From Ruania alba (GTDB lineage: Bacteria; Actinomycetota; Actinomycetes; Actinomycetales; Beutenbergiaceae): a stretch of 64,000 bases of DNA. The notes beneath the pieces are model-generated. The model saw only the letters and a program-made list of their open reading frames with translations, did not search any database and had not been told where the DNA came from. Location of the stretch: assembly GCF_900105765.1 (NCBI RefSeq), contig NZ_FNTX01000002.1:186001-250000 (forward strand). Direction: 5' to 3'. Position numbers and translations under genes: made by a program. Below, piece by piece: positions 27,163 to 36,127 of the stretch; within the stretch, counting starts at the first letter, position 1, and every line of letters begins with the position of its first letter.

Positions 27163-28468
27163 CTGAGTCCACTCCCTCCTGGTAGGCCTCGGTGTAGCGG
27201 GTAGAGAGCTCCTCCAGCGCAGGTGCGAGATCGGTATCGGTCACCGAAAGCTCGGCGATGATCTCCTCGTACGGGGTCCCGGAGATACGCAGCGCGTTCC
27301 CGGGAGCGATCGGGTCCGGAGTGTCCAGGTACTCCTCAGACGGCACGAACTGCTCGTAGCCCTGGATATCGCTGGGCACGCACTCGTTCAGACTCTCCAG
27401 CACCGGGATGATGTGACCCTCCTCGGTGAGCTCACACGTCCGGTCCGCACTCAACCACTCCTCGTAGACGCGCACGGCCAGCTCGGGATCCTCGGTCTGC
27501 GAGCTGACAAAGCCGCCAGCCACCACGGTCCCGCTGGAGCGCTGATACTCCATACCATCCGGAATCGGCACCTGGACCGCATCCCAGTCGATGTCGGTGT
27601 CCAACGCATCGTTCATCACACCGACCTCGAGCGAGCTGCCGACGTACATACCCACCTGCCCGTTGGCGAACTCGCTGCGGAGGCTGTCCCGGTTCAGAGT
27701 GCCGACGCTCGGGAACATCGAGCCATCGGCCTGCAGGTCGCGGTAGAGCTGGAGAATCGGCTCGAACTCCTCCATCGCGAACTCCTGCCGCTCACGGTCG
27801 AACAGTCCCACGCGGGTCAGGTTCGGGTTGACCGCCATCGCCAGCGGTTCGATGTGGTTCTGGTACACCCCGTTCCACGCCAGCGGCACGGCAAACCCAT
27901 ACGCGCTGCCACCTGAGGACTCGGTGATAGTCGCTGCGGTCTGACGCACCTCGCTGAACGTCTGCGGTGGCGAATCCGGGTCGAGGCCCGCCTCTTCGAA
28001 GAGGTCCCGATTGATCAGCAGCCGCGTGCCGTTGAACTTGTACGGGAGTGCGTAGATGCTGTCCTGGATGATGTAGTCGAAGGACCCGTCGAGGTACCCG
28101 TCGAACTCGGCGCGTGTGTCGTCGGAGAGATACTGCTCCAGCGGAAGCGCGAAACCGGGGTTGACCACTTCCGCGGGTGAGGGACCGTGGAAGATGTCCG
28201 GGCCCTCCTCGGTTCGCATCGCAAGCATGAGGTCGTTGGCGAATCGGTCGGACGGCATGCTCCGGTACTCGACCTGAACGTCGTCGTTCTCCTCGTTGAA
28301 GTCCTCGACCCAGCGTTCGTCCACTGCCGTCTCGCTGCTGGACTGCACCCAGATCGTGATGACCGGGACACCGCCGTCATCACCGCCACCGGAGCACCCG
28401 GCAGCCACCAACGCTGTGGCAGCCAGCATGCTGACCATTCCGACCTTGCGCTTATGCATTGTCTTCAT
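27134..28468 (-). CDS. ABC transporter extracellular solute-binding lipoprotein
   Basis: The 444-residue protein has a basic start, a hydrophobic segment and lipobox VAAGC, then a family 1 solute-binding body (VPVITIWVQSSSETAVDERW; EEGPDIFHGPSPAE; ANGQVGMYVGSS). The ATG at 28468 overlaps the permease stop; a second ATG three codons later is also possible. It is the receptor of the creatininase-operon importer; ligand probably an oligosaccharide or glycosylamine, inferred from neighbours. Confidence 0.92.
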   Translation of the reverse strand: MKTMHKRKVGMVSMLAATALVAAGCSGGGDDGGVPVITIWVQSSSETAVDERWVEDFNEENDDVQVEYRSMPSDRFANDLMLAMRTEEGPDIFHGPSPAEVVNPGFALPLEQYLSDDTRAEFDGYLDGSFDYIIQDSIYALPYKFNGTRLLINRDLFEEAGLDPDSPPQTFSEVRQTAATITESSGGSAYGFAVPLAWNGVYQNHIEPLAMAVNPNLTRVGLFDRERQEFAMEEFEPILQLYRDLQADGSMFPSVGTLNRDSLRSEFANGQVGMYVGSSLEVGVMNDALDTDIDWDAVQVPIPDGMEYQRSSGTVVAGGFVSSQTEDPELAVRVYEEWLSADRTCELTEEGHIIPVLESLNECVPSDIQGYEQFVPSEEYLDTPDPIAPGNALRISGTPYEEIIAELSVTDTDLAPALEELSTRYTEAYQEGVDSGELDPGNYS

Positions 28469-29313
28469 CCTTTCAAGGCTCCTGCTGTGAGACCGTCCAT
28501 GAAATATCGCTGCGCGATGATGTAGACCACGACGATGGGGAGCACCGCCATCACCGCACCGGCGAGCAGGATCGTGTATTGGCCAAAGCCATCGCCACCT
28601 GCTGATTTGATGGCGAAGACACTGACTGTGAGCGTCTGGAGCTCCGGCCGCGACAGGGTGAACACCAACGGCACCTGGAAGCTATTCCACGACCACTGGA
28701 AGGTCAGGACCGCCGCCGTGGTCAAGATGGGTCGCATGGACGGAATCCCTACGTGCCAGAAGGCGCCGAAGGTGCCGCATCCGTCGATCATGGCCGCGTG
28801 CTCGACCTCTTCACCCATGTCCAGGCAGTAGGCCCGCACCAGGAAGGTCGTCAGCAGCGTGATCTCGGCCAGCTGCAGCACGACCACCCCGACCAGGTTG
28901 TTGATCTCCAGAGCCTGCGCCATGACGTACCGCGGATAGATCGTCGCGGTGCCGGCACCGAGGAAGATCCCGGCACCCATCAGCACGAGCAAGAGCTTCG
29001 ACCCCGGAACCATCTTTCTGGCGAAGGCGTACCCACACATCGCCGCGGCGATCGTCCCGATGACCGTCGCAGACACGGTGACCATGACGCTGTTCGTGAA
29101 TGCCTGGAAGAAGTTCGCCTCGGTCAGGGCATCCAGATAGTTCTGGAACGTCGGGTCGTTCGGGATCAATCGCGATCCTGCGTTTGATAGCTCCGGGAGC
29201 GTCTTGAACGAACCCGAGATCGCGTACAGGATCGGGAAGAGAGTATTCACCGCACAGACGATCAGAACGAGGAGTACGGCGATTCTTGTGCGCCGGAAAC
29301 GATAACCCTTCAT
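28465..29313 (-). CDS. Carbohydrate ABC permease, MalG type
   Basis: The 282-residue protein has about six spans and the EAA loop EVEHAAMIDGCGTFGAFWHV. The ATG at 29313 overlaps the preceding stop as TGATG; a GTG one codon upstream is the alternative. It overlaps the binding-protein start by four bases. It ends in the usual FMDGLTAGALKG tail. Confidence 0.92.
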   Translation of the reverse strand: MKGYRFRRTRIAVLLVLIVCAVNTLFPILYAISGSFKTLPELSNAGSRLIPNDPTFQNYLDALTEANFFQAFTNSVMVTVSATVIGTIAAAMCGYAFARKMVPGSKLLLVLMGAGIFLGAGTATIYPRYVMAQALEINNLVGVVVLQLAEITLLTTFLVRAYCLDMGEEVEHAAMIDGCGTFGAFWHVGIPSMRPILTTAAVLTFQWSWNSFQVPLVFTLSRPELQTLTVSVFAIKSAGGDGFGQYTILLAGAVMAVLPIVVVYIIAQRYFMDGLTAGALKG

Positions 29314-30263
29314 CACGCGCCCTTCTTTCGGCCGCGACCGATCATGAGGAACACCACGCCCACGGACACCGCGATGATCACGCTGGCGACGACCGACACT
29401 GCCGAGGCGTATCCGATCCGCGAGTAGATCTGTTGACTGAAGAACAGGTCGTAGATATGGGTAAACATGACGTCACTGGCCCCGGCCGGGCCACCATTGG
29501 TCAGAGACTTCACGACATCGAAGGATTTCATCACGGACACCATCGCGAGCAGCAAGATGACGTTGATGATCGGGCGCAGCATCGGCAGCGTGATGCTCAC
29601 CAAGCTGCGCCAGCGGCTGGCACCGTCCAGCGCCGCCGCTTCGTAGAGCTCCTCCGGCACCGACTGCAAGCCCGCGTGGAACAGCAGCAAGGTGAACCCG
29701 AACTCCATCCATGCCGTAGCGATGACGATAACTGCCAGCGCGCCGACCCGAGTGCCCAAGAAAGTGACCGGACTGTCCACTAGTCCGAGATTCATCAGGA
29801 GGTCGTTGACGATGCCCAAACGCGTCGGCCCGACAAGGAACCCGAAGAGAACGCCGCAGATCATTGCGGGAATGATGTACGGCAGGAAGAACACGGTACG
29901 GAACGTGGTGGCAATTCGCTTGCTCGCCGCGTTGAGGAGCACTGCGAGACCGAATCCGATCGGCAGTTGGATCACCACTGCGCACACGGCGATGATGAGC
30001 GTATTCGCCACCGACCGCCACCAGCGTGAATCGCCCATCACCTCGACGTAGTTCTCGGCTCCCACGAAGCTCATCTGCAGGAACCCGTCATAGTCGGTCA
30101 CGCTGATGACCAGCAGCCACGCGAGCGGCACGATCCCGAAGACGATAAAGGGAACGAGAACGGGCAAGGACATGACCGTGCCCCAGATGGAACGGTAGAC
30201 AGTCCGCCTAGAACGTCGACGCATCTTCGTTGGTACGGCTCGTGCCGTGTCCATATTTTCCAT
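29313..30263 (-). CDS. Carbohydrate ABC permease, MalF type
   Basis: The 316-residue protein has a basic N-terminal tail, about six spans (first SLPVLVPFIVFGIVPLAWLL) and the EAA loop LYEAAALDGASRWRSLVSIT. The ATG at 30263 has no clear ribosome site; an ATG three codons later is possible. It follows the creatininase gene by 35 bases, in the same operon. Confidence 0.9.
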   Translation of the reverse strand: MENMDTARAVPTKMRRRSRRTVYRSIWGTVMSLPVLVPFIVFGIVPLAWLLVISVTDYDGFLQMSFVGAENYVEVMGDSRWWRSVANTLIIAVCAVVIQLPIGFGLAVLLNAASKRIATTFRTVFFLPYIIPAMICGVLFGFLVGPTRLGIVNDLLMNLGLVDSPVTFLGTRVGALAVIVIATAWMEFGFTLLLFHAGLQSVPEELYEAAALDGASRWRSLVSITLPMLRPIINVILLLAMVSVMKSFDVVKSLTNGGPAGASDVMFTHIYDLFFSQQIYSRIGYASAVSVVASVIIAVSVGVVFLMIGRGRKKGA

Positions 30264-30298
30264 AGAGAACCTACATTGGCTTCCGGGTGGGGTACGTG

Positions 30299-31072
30299 TC
30301 AGCGGGTGGCGGCGTCGAAGGACTTGATGTATTCCGCAATGGCCACGCTGGCCGTTTCCAGCAGTTCAGATCCGAGCTGAGGGTCGGGGCGAGACACGGT
30401 GTCCGTGACTCCGTCCGAGGCCTGCCACATCTGCGGAAAGCGGGTGGTGCCCGTCATGCGGTCGGACACGTTCAGGGGCCGCGAGGCATCGTCGATCTCC
30501 GCACCCCGGTCCTCGGGCAGCGCTCGCACCAGTTCCGGGCGGAGGGCGCTGAGCAATGACGCCTCGAACTGGCCCGCGTGACCGGGAGCCGGCATCGGGA
30601 GGCTCGCCAGCACGCTCTCGTCGATGCAGTCCCAGTAGTTCAGCACCCCCACCGCCAGGTTCAGTCCGAGTTCGGTGACCAGACGATCGGCCGCAGTAGC
30701 TCCTGGGGCGGCGTTTCCACCGTGGCCGTTCAGGAATATCAGCCGCTTGAACCCGCTCTTCGACAGCGACCTTCCGATCGAGGCGAGGGCCCGGATGTAG
30801 GTGTCGCTATCCAGGCTGATGGTGGCACCGAAGGGCACATGGTGCTCGGAGAATCCGTACGGCATCGCCGGGCACAGGACAACCTTCGCGTCATCCCCGA
30901 CCAGGCGTACTGCCGACTCGGCGAGGTGCGAGGCGATCATCGTGTCCGTGGCCGCTGGCAACTGCCGCCCGTGCTGCTCGGTGGCTCCGAGTGGCACCAG
31001 CGCGATCGCTTCGGTCGACAGTGCCCTGAGGGAATCCCGGGTGAGCTCCCCGAACAAGAGTGTGCTTGGCAT
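30299..31072 (-). CDS. Creatininase-family amidohydrolase
   Basis: The 257-residue protein has the family's metal-binding motifs: PLGATEQHG (Glu/His), DTMIASHLA with the conserved Asp, LNGHGGN and HAGQFEASLL. Members hydrolyse cyclic or formyl amides, e.g. creatinine or FAPy. It leads an ABC-import/RidA operon, so it may act on an imported amide or glycosylamide; actual creatininase activity is not implied. The ATG at 31072 is only about seven bases after the -10 element, suggesting a leaderless message, though GAGG precedes it. Confidence 0.88.
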   Translation of the reverse strand: MPSTLLFGELTRDSLRALSTEAIALVPLGATEQHGRQLPAATDTMIASHLAESAVRLVGDDAKVVLCPAMPYGFSEHHVPFGATISLDSDTYIRALASIGRSLSKSGFKRLIFLNGHGGNAAPGATAADRLVTELGLNLAVGVLNYWDCIDESVLASLPMPAPGHAGQFEASLLSALRPELVRALPEDRGAEIDDASRPLNVSDRMTGTTRFPQMWQASDGVTDTVSRPDPQLGSELLETASVAIAEYIKSFDAATR

Positions 31073-31078
31073 GACCTC

Positions 31079-31106
31079 AGCCTAATTATGCATAATCCAT
31101 TGTCAA
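31079..31106 (-). promoter_or_regulatory. Operon promoter with GntR-type palindrome in the spacer
   Basis: On the minus strand TTGACA (31101-31106), a 16-bp spacer and TAGGCT (31079-31084) form a promoter. The perfect 12-bp palindrome ATTATGCATAAT (31085-31096) fills the spacer, ideal for repression. The GntR/FCD protein at the end of the operon is the likely ligand. The remaining ~150 bases to the GH89 stop show nothing clear. Confidence 0.7.
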
Positions 31107-31253
31107 GTATGCGTGCTGAGGTGCGGTCCCGCAGGTTTCCGGATGGTGTGCTCCCACAGCGGCGCACCTGATCGGGTTGGCGCGCCCGGCCGGGCAGCAC
31201 GCGGGTAGGCCTCCGTGGGCGCACCGAGGCTGCCGGTGTTGAACGCGGTGAGG

Positions 31254-33458
31254 TCAGCCGATCGTGTCGCCGTAGCGGTCGAGCAGTTCGGTCGCGATGG
31301 CGGTCAGGTCACCGCTGGGCTCCGTCGGCCCGATGGTCACCTGGTCCGCCCAGGACTCCTCGAAGCCCACGACGGCGTCCCGCAGGTCGGTGAGATCGCC
31401 CTGACCGCCGTAGGTGGCCACCTTCGTGAGCCAGTCGATCCAGATCTGCCAGCGCGGTAGGTAGAACCCGCCGAGCAAGCCCGCCCAGTGACGACCGGAG
31501 TAGTCGTGCAGGCCCGAGGTCTGCTCGCCCCACACCGTCAGGAGACGGCGCGCATCGCGCACCAGCGTCTGCTGCTCGCCGGCGTCACCGCCCCAGCGCG
31601 CCGCATCGGTGAGCCAGGTGCCCAGGAGCCGCTCACGCTGGGTCCCGGCCAGCCGGTCCAGGTCGGCCAACGCTCGGGTGAGGATCCCGCCGTGGTGAGC
31701 GACGCCGTCGAGGTCGGCCGCCTGGGCGGCCGCCGAGAGGGCGCGGATCGTGGCGCGGCTGCGTTGCGCGATCAGGTGGGTGAGGACATCCACAAGGTCG
31801 TTCGCCAGCGCAGGCGAGGCACCCGTACTGCCGGCCACCTCGAGCAGATGGCCAGCAGACTCGGCGATCGCCGGGAGGTCACCCTCCACGGTCGGGTCCG
31901 ACTCAGCGTCGATATTCGCCGAGATCAGCACCGGGGCGTCCGGGTCGAGGAACTCGCCCGCGCTGCGCTGGCGCGCGAACGGCGGATCCACGTCCCACGG
32001 GCGTGCGATCAACGGGGAGGGGATGGATCTGCTCGCCCCGGGCCGGTAGAGCGTGGTCACCAGGAGGTGCCACGCGCGGGTGGCGGCTTCCTTCGCCGAC
32101 GGCGGAGCGTGCCGTAGGTCATAGCGTTGCCACGCGTAGTCATGGACCCAGGTCTGCACCTCCGGGGTGTGCCAGGTCAGGTCGGTGGCCAGCTCGTAGA
32201 AGACCGGGTTGTTCTCGATCGCCTCCATCGCGAGCCCGGTGCCGACCAGCTGGCCGACCTCGTGCCGCCCCTCCCGGGCAGCGTCGAGCACGCCGCCGAG
32301 GTCGCGGGTCAGGCCGTGCAGGTCGCCGTGCACGGAGAACCGCCCGCCGAAGTTGTGCACCGCGGACCACAACCACGGGGTGCTGGAGATGCCGCGACCG
32401 TCGTTCCAGACCGGGGCGTGCTCGGCCCACAGGTCCAGCACCAGCAGTCGGCCACTGGGCACGGCACCGGTCACGGCGGCGATTCGCTCGGTGGTCCAGA
32501 ACTGCCGGTGGTAGTGGAACGGCCATCCCTGCATCACCCAGATCGCGTCCGGGTCGGTCGCGGCCATTCCGGCATAGACGGCGCGGGTGTGCTCGGCGAG
32601 GCGTTCCGGCTCGCCGGTCGGGGGGATGGACTCGATGAACGGGTCGGCGCTGTAGAGGTGATCGGTCCCGAGCAGCTCCGTCTGCGCGCGAGTGACGGCA
32701 TCGGCAACCCTCGCGAACCGCGGTTCGCGGGCATCCAGCAAGGCCGTGGAGAAGCCCTGCCAGGTGGTGCGCGGGGTGTCGGCACCAGCGAGGGAGTCCG
32801 GTACGTGCCCGCCGAACGCGGGCAGCACAGCACGCATGCCCAGCTCGCGCTGCCGCGCAAGAATGCGCTGAGCGAGGTCCAGGCGTTGGTCGAACCATGC
32901 GGCGGGCACAGGTCCGCCGAAGGCGTTCGTGCAGCCCATCAGGGTCCAGGGCAGGTGAGCGGCGGAGCCGAGCCAGGTGCGCACGTCGTCCGGGTCCGCG
33001 CCCTGCTCGGTGAACGCCCGGGCCAGAACTGCCTCATGGGCCACCATCATCAGCGGGGTGGTGATGCCGTGCAGCGCCATCCAGTCGATCTCGCGCTCCC
33101 ACCGCTCCCAGTCCCAGTACGGCGCCGAGTAGCCGGTCGTCACCACGTTCAGGTAGTAGCGGTGCTCGGCCGGTGTGGAGCGCCGCACCGGGGCGGCGTC
33201 GGGCCAGCCGCCGTCGACCGACAGCGGGAGCGCGCTGTCCCAGGTGACCTGCACCCCGCAGATGTCCTTGAGATAGGCGTACAGTCCGGCGCACGCCGCA
33301 GGCGTGTCGGTCGCTCGCACCTGAACCACGCCGGCCCGGGCGGCGTACTCGTAGCCTGGCGATTCGCCGTCGACGTGGGTGACCAGCAGAGCCTGGGCAT
33401 TGCCGAGCACCCGATGGGCGAGCTGTTCGACCGCGTGGACATTCACGGGAGCGGTCAT
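31254..33458 (-). CDS. Alpha-N-acetylglucosaminidase, GH89 family
   Basis: The 734-residue protein matches GH89/NAGLU layout: a small N-terminal alpha/beta domain, then a barrel with YYLNVVTTGYSAPYWDWERW, EIDWMALHGITTPL, YSADPFIESIPP and NPVFYELATDLTW (candidate catalytic acidic residues), and a C-terminal helical domain with RHWAGLLGGFYLPRW. GH89 removes alpha-linked GlcNAc from heparan sulfate or mucin-type glycans. No signal peptide is seen, so it would act on imported oligosaccharides. The ATG overlaps the oxidoreductase stop by four bases. Confidence 0.93.
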   Translation of the reverse strand: MTAPVNVHAVEQLAHRVLGNAQALLVTHVDGESPGYEYAARAGVVQVRATDTPAACAGLYAYLKDICGVQVTWDSALPLSVDGGWPDAAPVRRSTPAEHRYYLNVVTTGYSAPYWDWERWEREIDWMALHGITTPLMMVAHEAVLARAFTEQGADPDDVRTWLGSAAHLPWTLMGCTNAFGGPVPAAWFDQRLDLAQRILARQRELGMRAVLPAFGGHVPDSLAGADTPRTTWQGFSTALLDAREPRFARVADAVTRAQTELLGTDHLYSADPFIESIPPTGEPERLAEHTRAVYAGMAATDPDAIWVMQGWPFHYHRQFWTTERIAAVTGAVPSGRLLVLDLWAEHAPVWNDGRGISSTPWLWSAVHNFGGRFSVHGDLHGLTRDLGGVLDAAREGRHEVGQLVGTGLAMEAIENNPVFYELATDLTWHTPEVQTWVHDYAWQRYDLRHAPPSAKEAATRAWHLLVTTLYRPGASRSIPSPLIARPWDVDPPFARQRSAGEFLDPDAPVLISANIDAESDPTVEGDLPAIAESAGHLLEVAGSTGASPALANDLVDVLTHLIAQRSRATIRALSAAAQAADLDGVAHHGGILTRALADLDRLAGTQRERLLGTWLTDAARWGGDAGEQQTLVRDARRLLTVWGEQTSGLHDYSGRHWAGLLGGFYLPRWQIWIDWLTKVATYGGQGDLTDLRDAVVGFEESWADQVTIGPTEPSGDLTAIATELLDRYGDTIG

Positions 33459-34822
33459 GCTGTCAGCTCCACCGTCTGCCCGGCGTGCCGGGAACGTTCG
33501 GCGGCGAAGGCGATCCGGTGGCTGCGCTCGGCATCACGGAGCTCGGTCGGCAGTGCGGCGGTCTGCCCCGACCGCCACTGCTGCACCTGCTCGACGAACT
33601 CGTGCATCAAGCCGTCGTCGCCACCGGCATGGCCGTCGCTCTCCCGTCGCCCCGGGCGATCGGCCAGGTCCGGGTCCGATGTGGGCCCGGCGGAGATCGT
33701 CCACGTCTCATCGTCAGGGAGGCCAGACCTGCCCTGAACGTCTCGGTCCCACCGTGACCACTCGTGCACGGTGTCTCCGCGAGCGGGCAGGAACCGGCGC
33801 ACCTCCAGCTCACCGGTGTCCAGCCGCCCACTGATCTCCCCGTGAGAGCCCAGGATCCGGATCGTGCGCGTGTTGGATGCGGTGAACGCACCGATACGCA
33901 GGGTGGCGAGCACGCCGGTAGCGAAGGAGATGGTCACCACCTGGTGGTCCACCTGATTGTTGTCGCTGCGGTACACGCACCGGCCGTACGGACCGTCCTG
34001 CAGGGCGGCGAGCCGGCCGGCGTCACTGGTGTCCCTCGTGACGGCGGTGACCGGCCAGGTGTGGTGGCCGGAGAGCCGGTCGAGATAGAGGCGCGGGGCG
34101 TAAAAGGGGCAGGTGTCGGCGGCGGGGCAGCCGTCCGTGCACCGCTCGGGGGCGCCCTCTGGTGCGTGCTGGGGTGTGAAGTGGGTCAGTGTTCCGGAGG
34201 AGGACACCGACTCGGCTGGTTCGTCGATCAGCCAGGTGAGCAGGTCCAGGTCGTGGCAGGACTTGGCCAGCAGCATCGGACTCGACTCGTCGGCGCGGCG
34301 CCAGTTGCCGCGCACGTAACTGTGCGCGAAGTGCCAGTAGCCGATGTCCTCGGTCTGGTCGATATGAATCAGCCTGCCGATGGTGCCCTCGTCGATGAGC
34401 CGCTTCACCGTGCGGTAGAAGTTCGTGTACCGGAGCACGTGGGCGACCCCGACGAACGCACCGGTCTCGGTGATCGCTGCTGACATCGCATCCAGCTGCT
34501 CCTCGGTGGGGGCGAACGGCTTCTCCACCAGCAGGGCGTAGCCCTTACGGGCACCGGTGACCACCGGACCGGCGCGGATCAGGTCCGGGGTCGCCACCAC
34601 GAGACCGTCGCTGAGACGGTCGTGGGCGAGCAAATCGGACCAGGTGGCGAACTGCCGCTCCGCGGGGATCTGGTGGTCCTCGGCGAACTCCGCACGACGC
34701 ACCGGGTCCGGTTCAGCGACCGCCACCACGCGGGCGCGGTCCGGGTAGCGCAGGCAGTAGTCGCCGTACGCCTCCGCCCCTCGATGCCCGGCGCCCACCA
34801 CGCTCAATGTCACTGCAGTCAT
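33455..34822 (-). CDS. Gfo/Idh/MocA-family oxidoreductase
   Basis: The 455-residue protein has an N-terminal Rossmann fold (LSVVGAGHRGAEAYGDY) and the EKPFAPT motif holding the catalytic Lys. A mid-protein CTDGCPAADTCPFY cluster suggests a small metal site. It would oxidise or reduce a sugar with NAD(P). The ATG at 34822 follows GAGGATGAG; two upstream in-frame starts lack this. It is first in a two-gene operon with GH89 and divergent from an Lrp-type regulator, so it probably handles the released amino sugar. Confidence 0.9.
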   Translation of the reverse strand: MTAVTLSVVGAGHRGAEAYGDYCLRYPDRARVVAVAEPDPVRRAEFAEDHQIPAERQFATWSDLLAHDRLSDGLVVATPDLIRAGPVVTGARKGYALLVEKPFAPTEEQLDAMSAAITETGAFVGVAHVLRYTNFYRTVKRLIDEGTIGRLIHIDQTEDIGYWHFAHSYVRGNWRRADESSPMLLAKSCHDLDLLTWLIDEPAESVSSSGTLTHFTPQHAPEGAPERCTDGCPAADTCPFYAPRLYLDRLSGHHTWPVTAVTRDTSDAGRLAALQDGPYGRCVYRSDNNQVDHQVVTISFATGVLATLRIGAFTASNTRTIRILGSHGEISGRLDTGELEVRRFLPARGDTVHEWSRWDRDVQGRSGLPDDETWTISAGPTSDPDLADRPGRRESDGHAGGDDGLMHEFVEQVQQWRSGQTAALPTELRDAERSHRIAFAAERSRHAGQTVELTA

Positions 34823-34926
34823 CACGCTCATCCTCGCCGTCGCCCGCCCTGCTCTGGATCCGGTCGGTACAGATGCATGCTTGATCGCGCGATGACCCGG
34901 ATGCAAGAAGACCGGACGAAATGAAC

Positions 34927-34947
34927 GATAGTGATACTGTCGCTATC
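34927..34947. promoter_or_regulatory. Candidate operator at the Lrp-like gene start
   Basis: GATAGTGatactgtCGCTATC is an imperfect 21-bp palindrome (6 of 7 arm positions pair) lying between the divergent oxidoreductase and regulator genes and ending five bases before the regulator ATG. It may be the regulator's own site; support is symmetry and position only. Confidence 0.4.
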
Positions 34948-34951
34948 CACA

Positions 34952-35977
34952 ATGGTGGAAACGGATACACTTGAGTTACTGGACCGGAAGGTAGTAGCGG
35001 CATTGCTGGCTCATCCGAGGTGCCGGATGAGCACCCTGGCCGCCGCTGCCGGAACCAGTGCGCCGACCGTGTCACGACGGCTCAACTCGTTGTTCGAGCG
35101 GCAGCTGATCCGGGTGGTCAGCGTGATCGACCAGCAGCGCGCCGGCTACGGGTTTGCCGTGTTCCTCCGGTTGCGGTGCGTCCCGGGCGCGAGTGCGGAC
35201 GTCGCGCAGGCGGTCGCGCAATGGCCGGAATCGGGCTATGTGTCGGTCGTCGGGGGCGATCTGGACTGCACCGCACAGTTGCACGTGCAGTCCACCAAGC
35301 ACCTGATGGGGCTCCTCAACGGTCGCCTTACCCAGGTCCGCGGCGTGACCGGAAGTTCGACATCGAAGATCATCCGCCGCTTCTCCACTCCGCACGGCTG
35401 GTGCGCAGGTCTGGTGCCGGAGGCAACCCTGGCCACTTTGCGCGCGGAGCGGCTCGATCACTGGTCCGAGGATCGCCCGTGCGATACGCGACCCATCGAC
35501 GCGCTCGATCAGGCGCTGGTCGACCTGCTCAGCACCGACGGGCGGCGTAGTTGGCGAGACCTCGCCGAGCAGCTCCAGATCCAACCGGCCACCGCTCGCC
35601 GGCGGGTCGAGGCGCTCATGTCCGCCGGCCTGCTGCGGCTGCGAGCCGTGGTGCAGCCCGCGGTGATCGGGCAGCCCGTGGTCGCCTCCTTGTGGTTGCG
35701 CGTGACGCCGGCCCGGCTGGAGGCGGTCGGCCGGACGTTGGCCGCCCATCCGAACGTGCTGAACATCGCGGCCACGACCGGGCTGACGAACCTGAGCGGC
35801 GAGATCGCCACATCCGACGACGACGCGCTCTACACCTTCCTCACCGAGGAGGTCGGGCGACTCCCCGGCGTGGCCGCCGTCGACGTCTCGGACGGCCTGC
35901 AGGTGATCAAGCGAGCATCGCTCGTCTACGACCCGGAACATCCAGAGCGGGTGCGGAGCGAGGTCACGCCGGGATGA
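34952..35977 (+). CDS. Two-module Lrp/AsnC-family regulator
   Basis: The 341-residue protein contains two Lrp-type units: HTH MSTLAAAAGTSAPTVSRRLN plus a ligand domain, then a second HTH SWRDLAEQLQIQPATARRRV and second ligand domain. Fused double Lrp proteins occur in actinobacteria. I chose the ATG at 34952; a GTG at 34931 would add seven residues, and neither has a clear ribosome site. It is divergent from the GH89/oxidoreductase operon and likely controls it. Confidence 0.85.
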   Translation: MVETDTLELLDRKVVAALLAHPRCRMSTLAAAAGTSAPTVSRRLNSLFERQLIRVVSVIDQQRAGYGFAVFLRLRCVPGASADVAQAVAQWPESGYVSVVGGDLDCTAQLHVQSTKHLMGLLNGRLTQVRGVTGSSTSKIIRRFSTPHGWCAGLVPEATLATLRAERLDHWSEDRPCDTRPIDALDQALVDLLSTDGRRSWRDLAEQLQIQPATARRRVEALMSAGLLRLRAVVQPAVIGQPVVASLWLRVTPARLEAVGRTLAAHPNVLNIAATTGLTNLSGEIATSDDDALYTFLTEEVGRLPGVAAVDVSDGLQVIKRASLVYDPEHPERVRSEVTPG

Positions 35978-36127
35978 CTGTGCGCTGAACGCTCGCAGAA
36001 GTCAGCGTTCTGCGGGTGCGGGCGGGCCGGGCGCTCCGGTCGAGCATGGACGCATCCGCGGCACGTTACGCGGGTCTGGTTGGATCGGCATCGTGGAAAA
36101 CTGGAACTCGCAGACGAGAGGGAGTCG

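Noticed and set aside
30299-31072. True creatininase
   Set aside because: Family motifs are shared by many amide hydrolases and no creatine-pathway partner gene is nearby.
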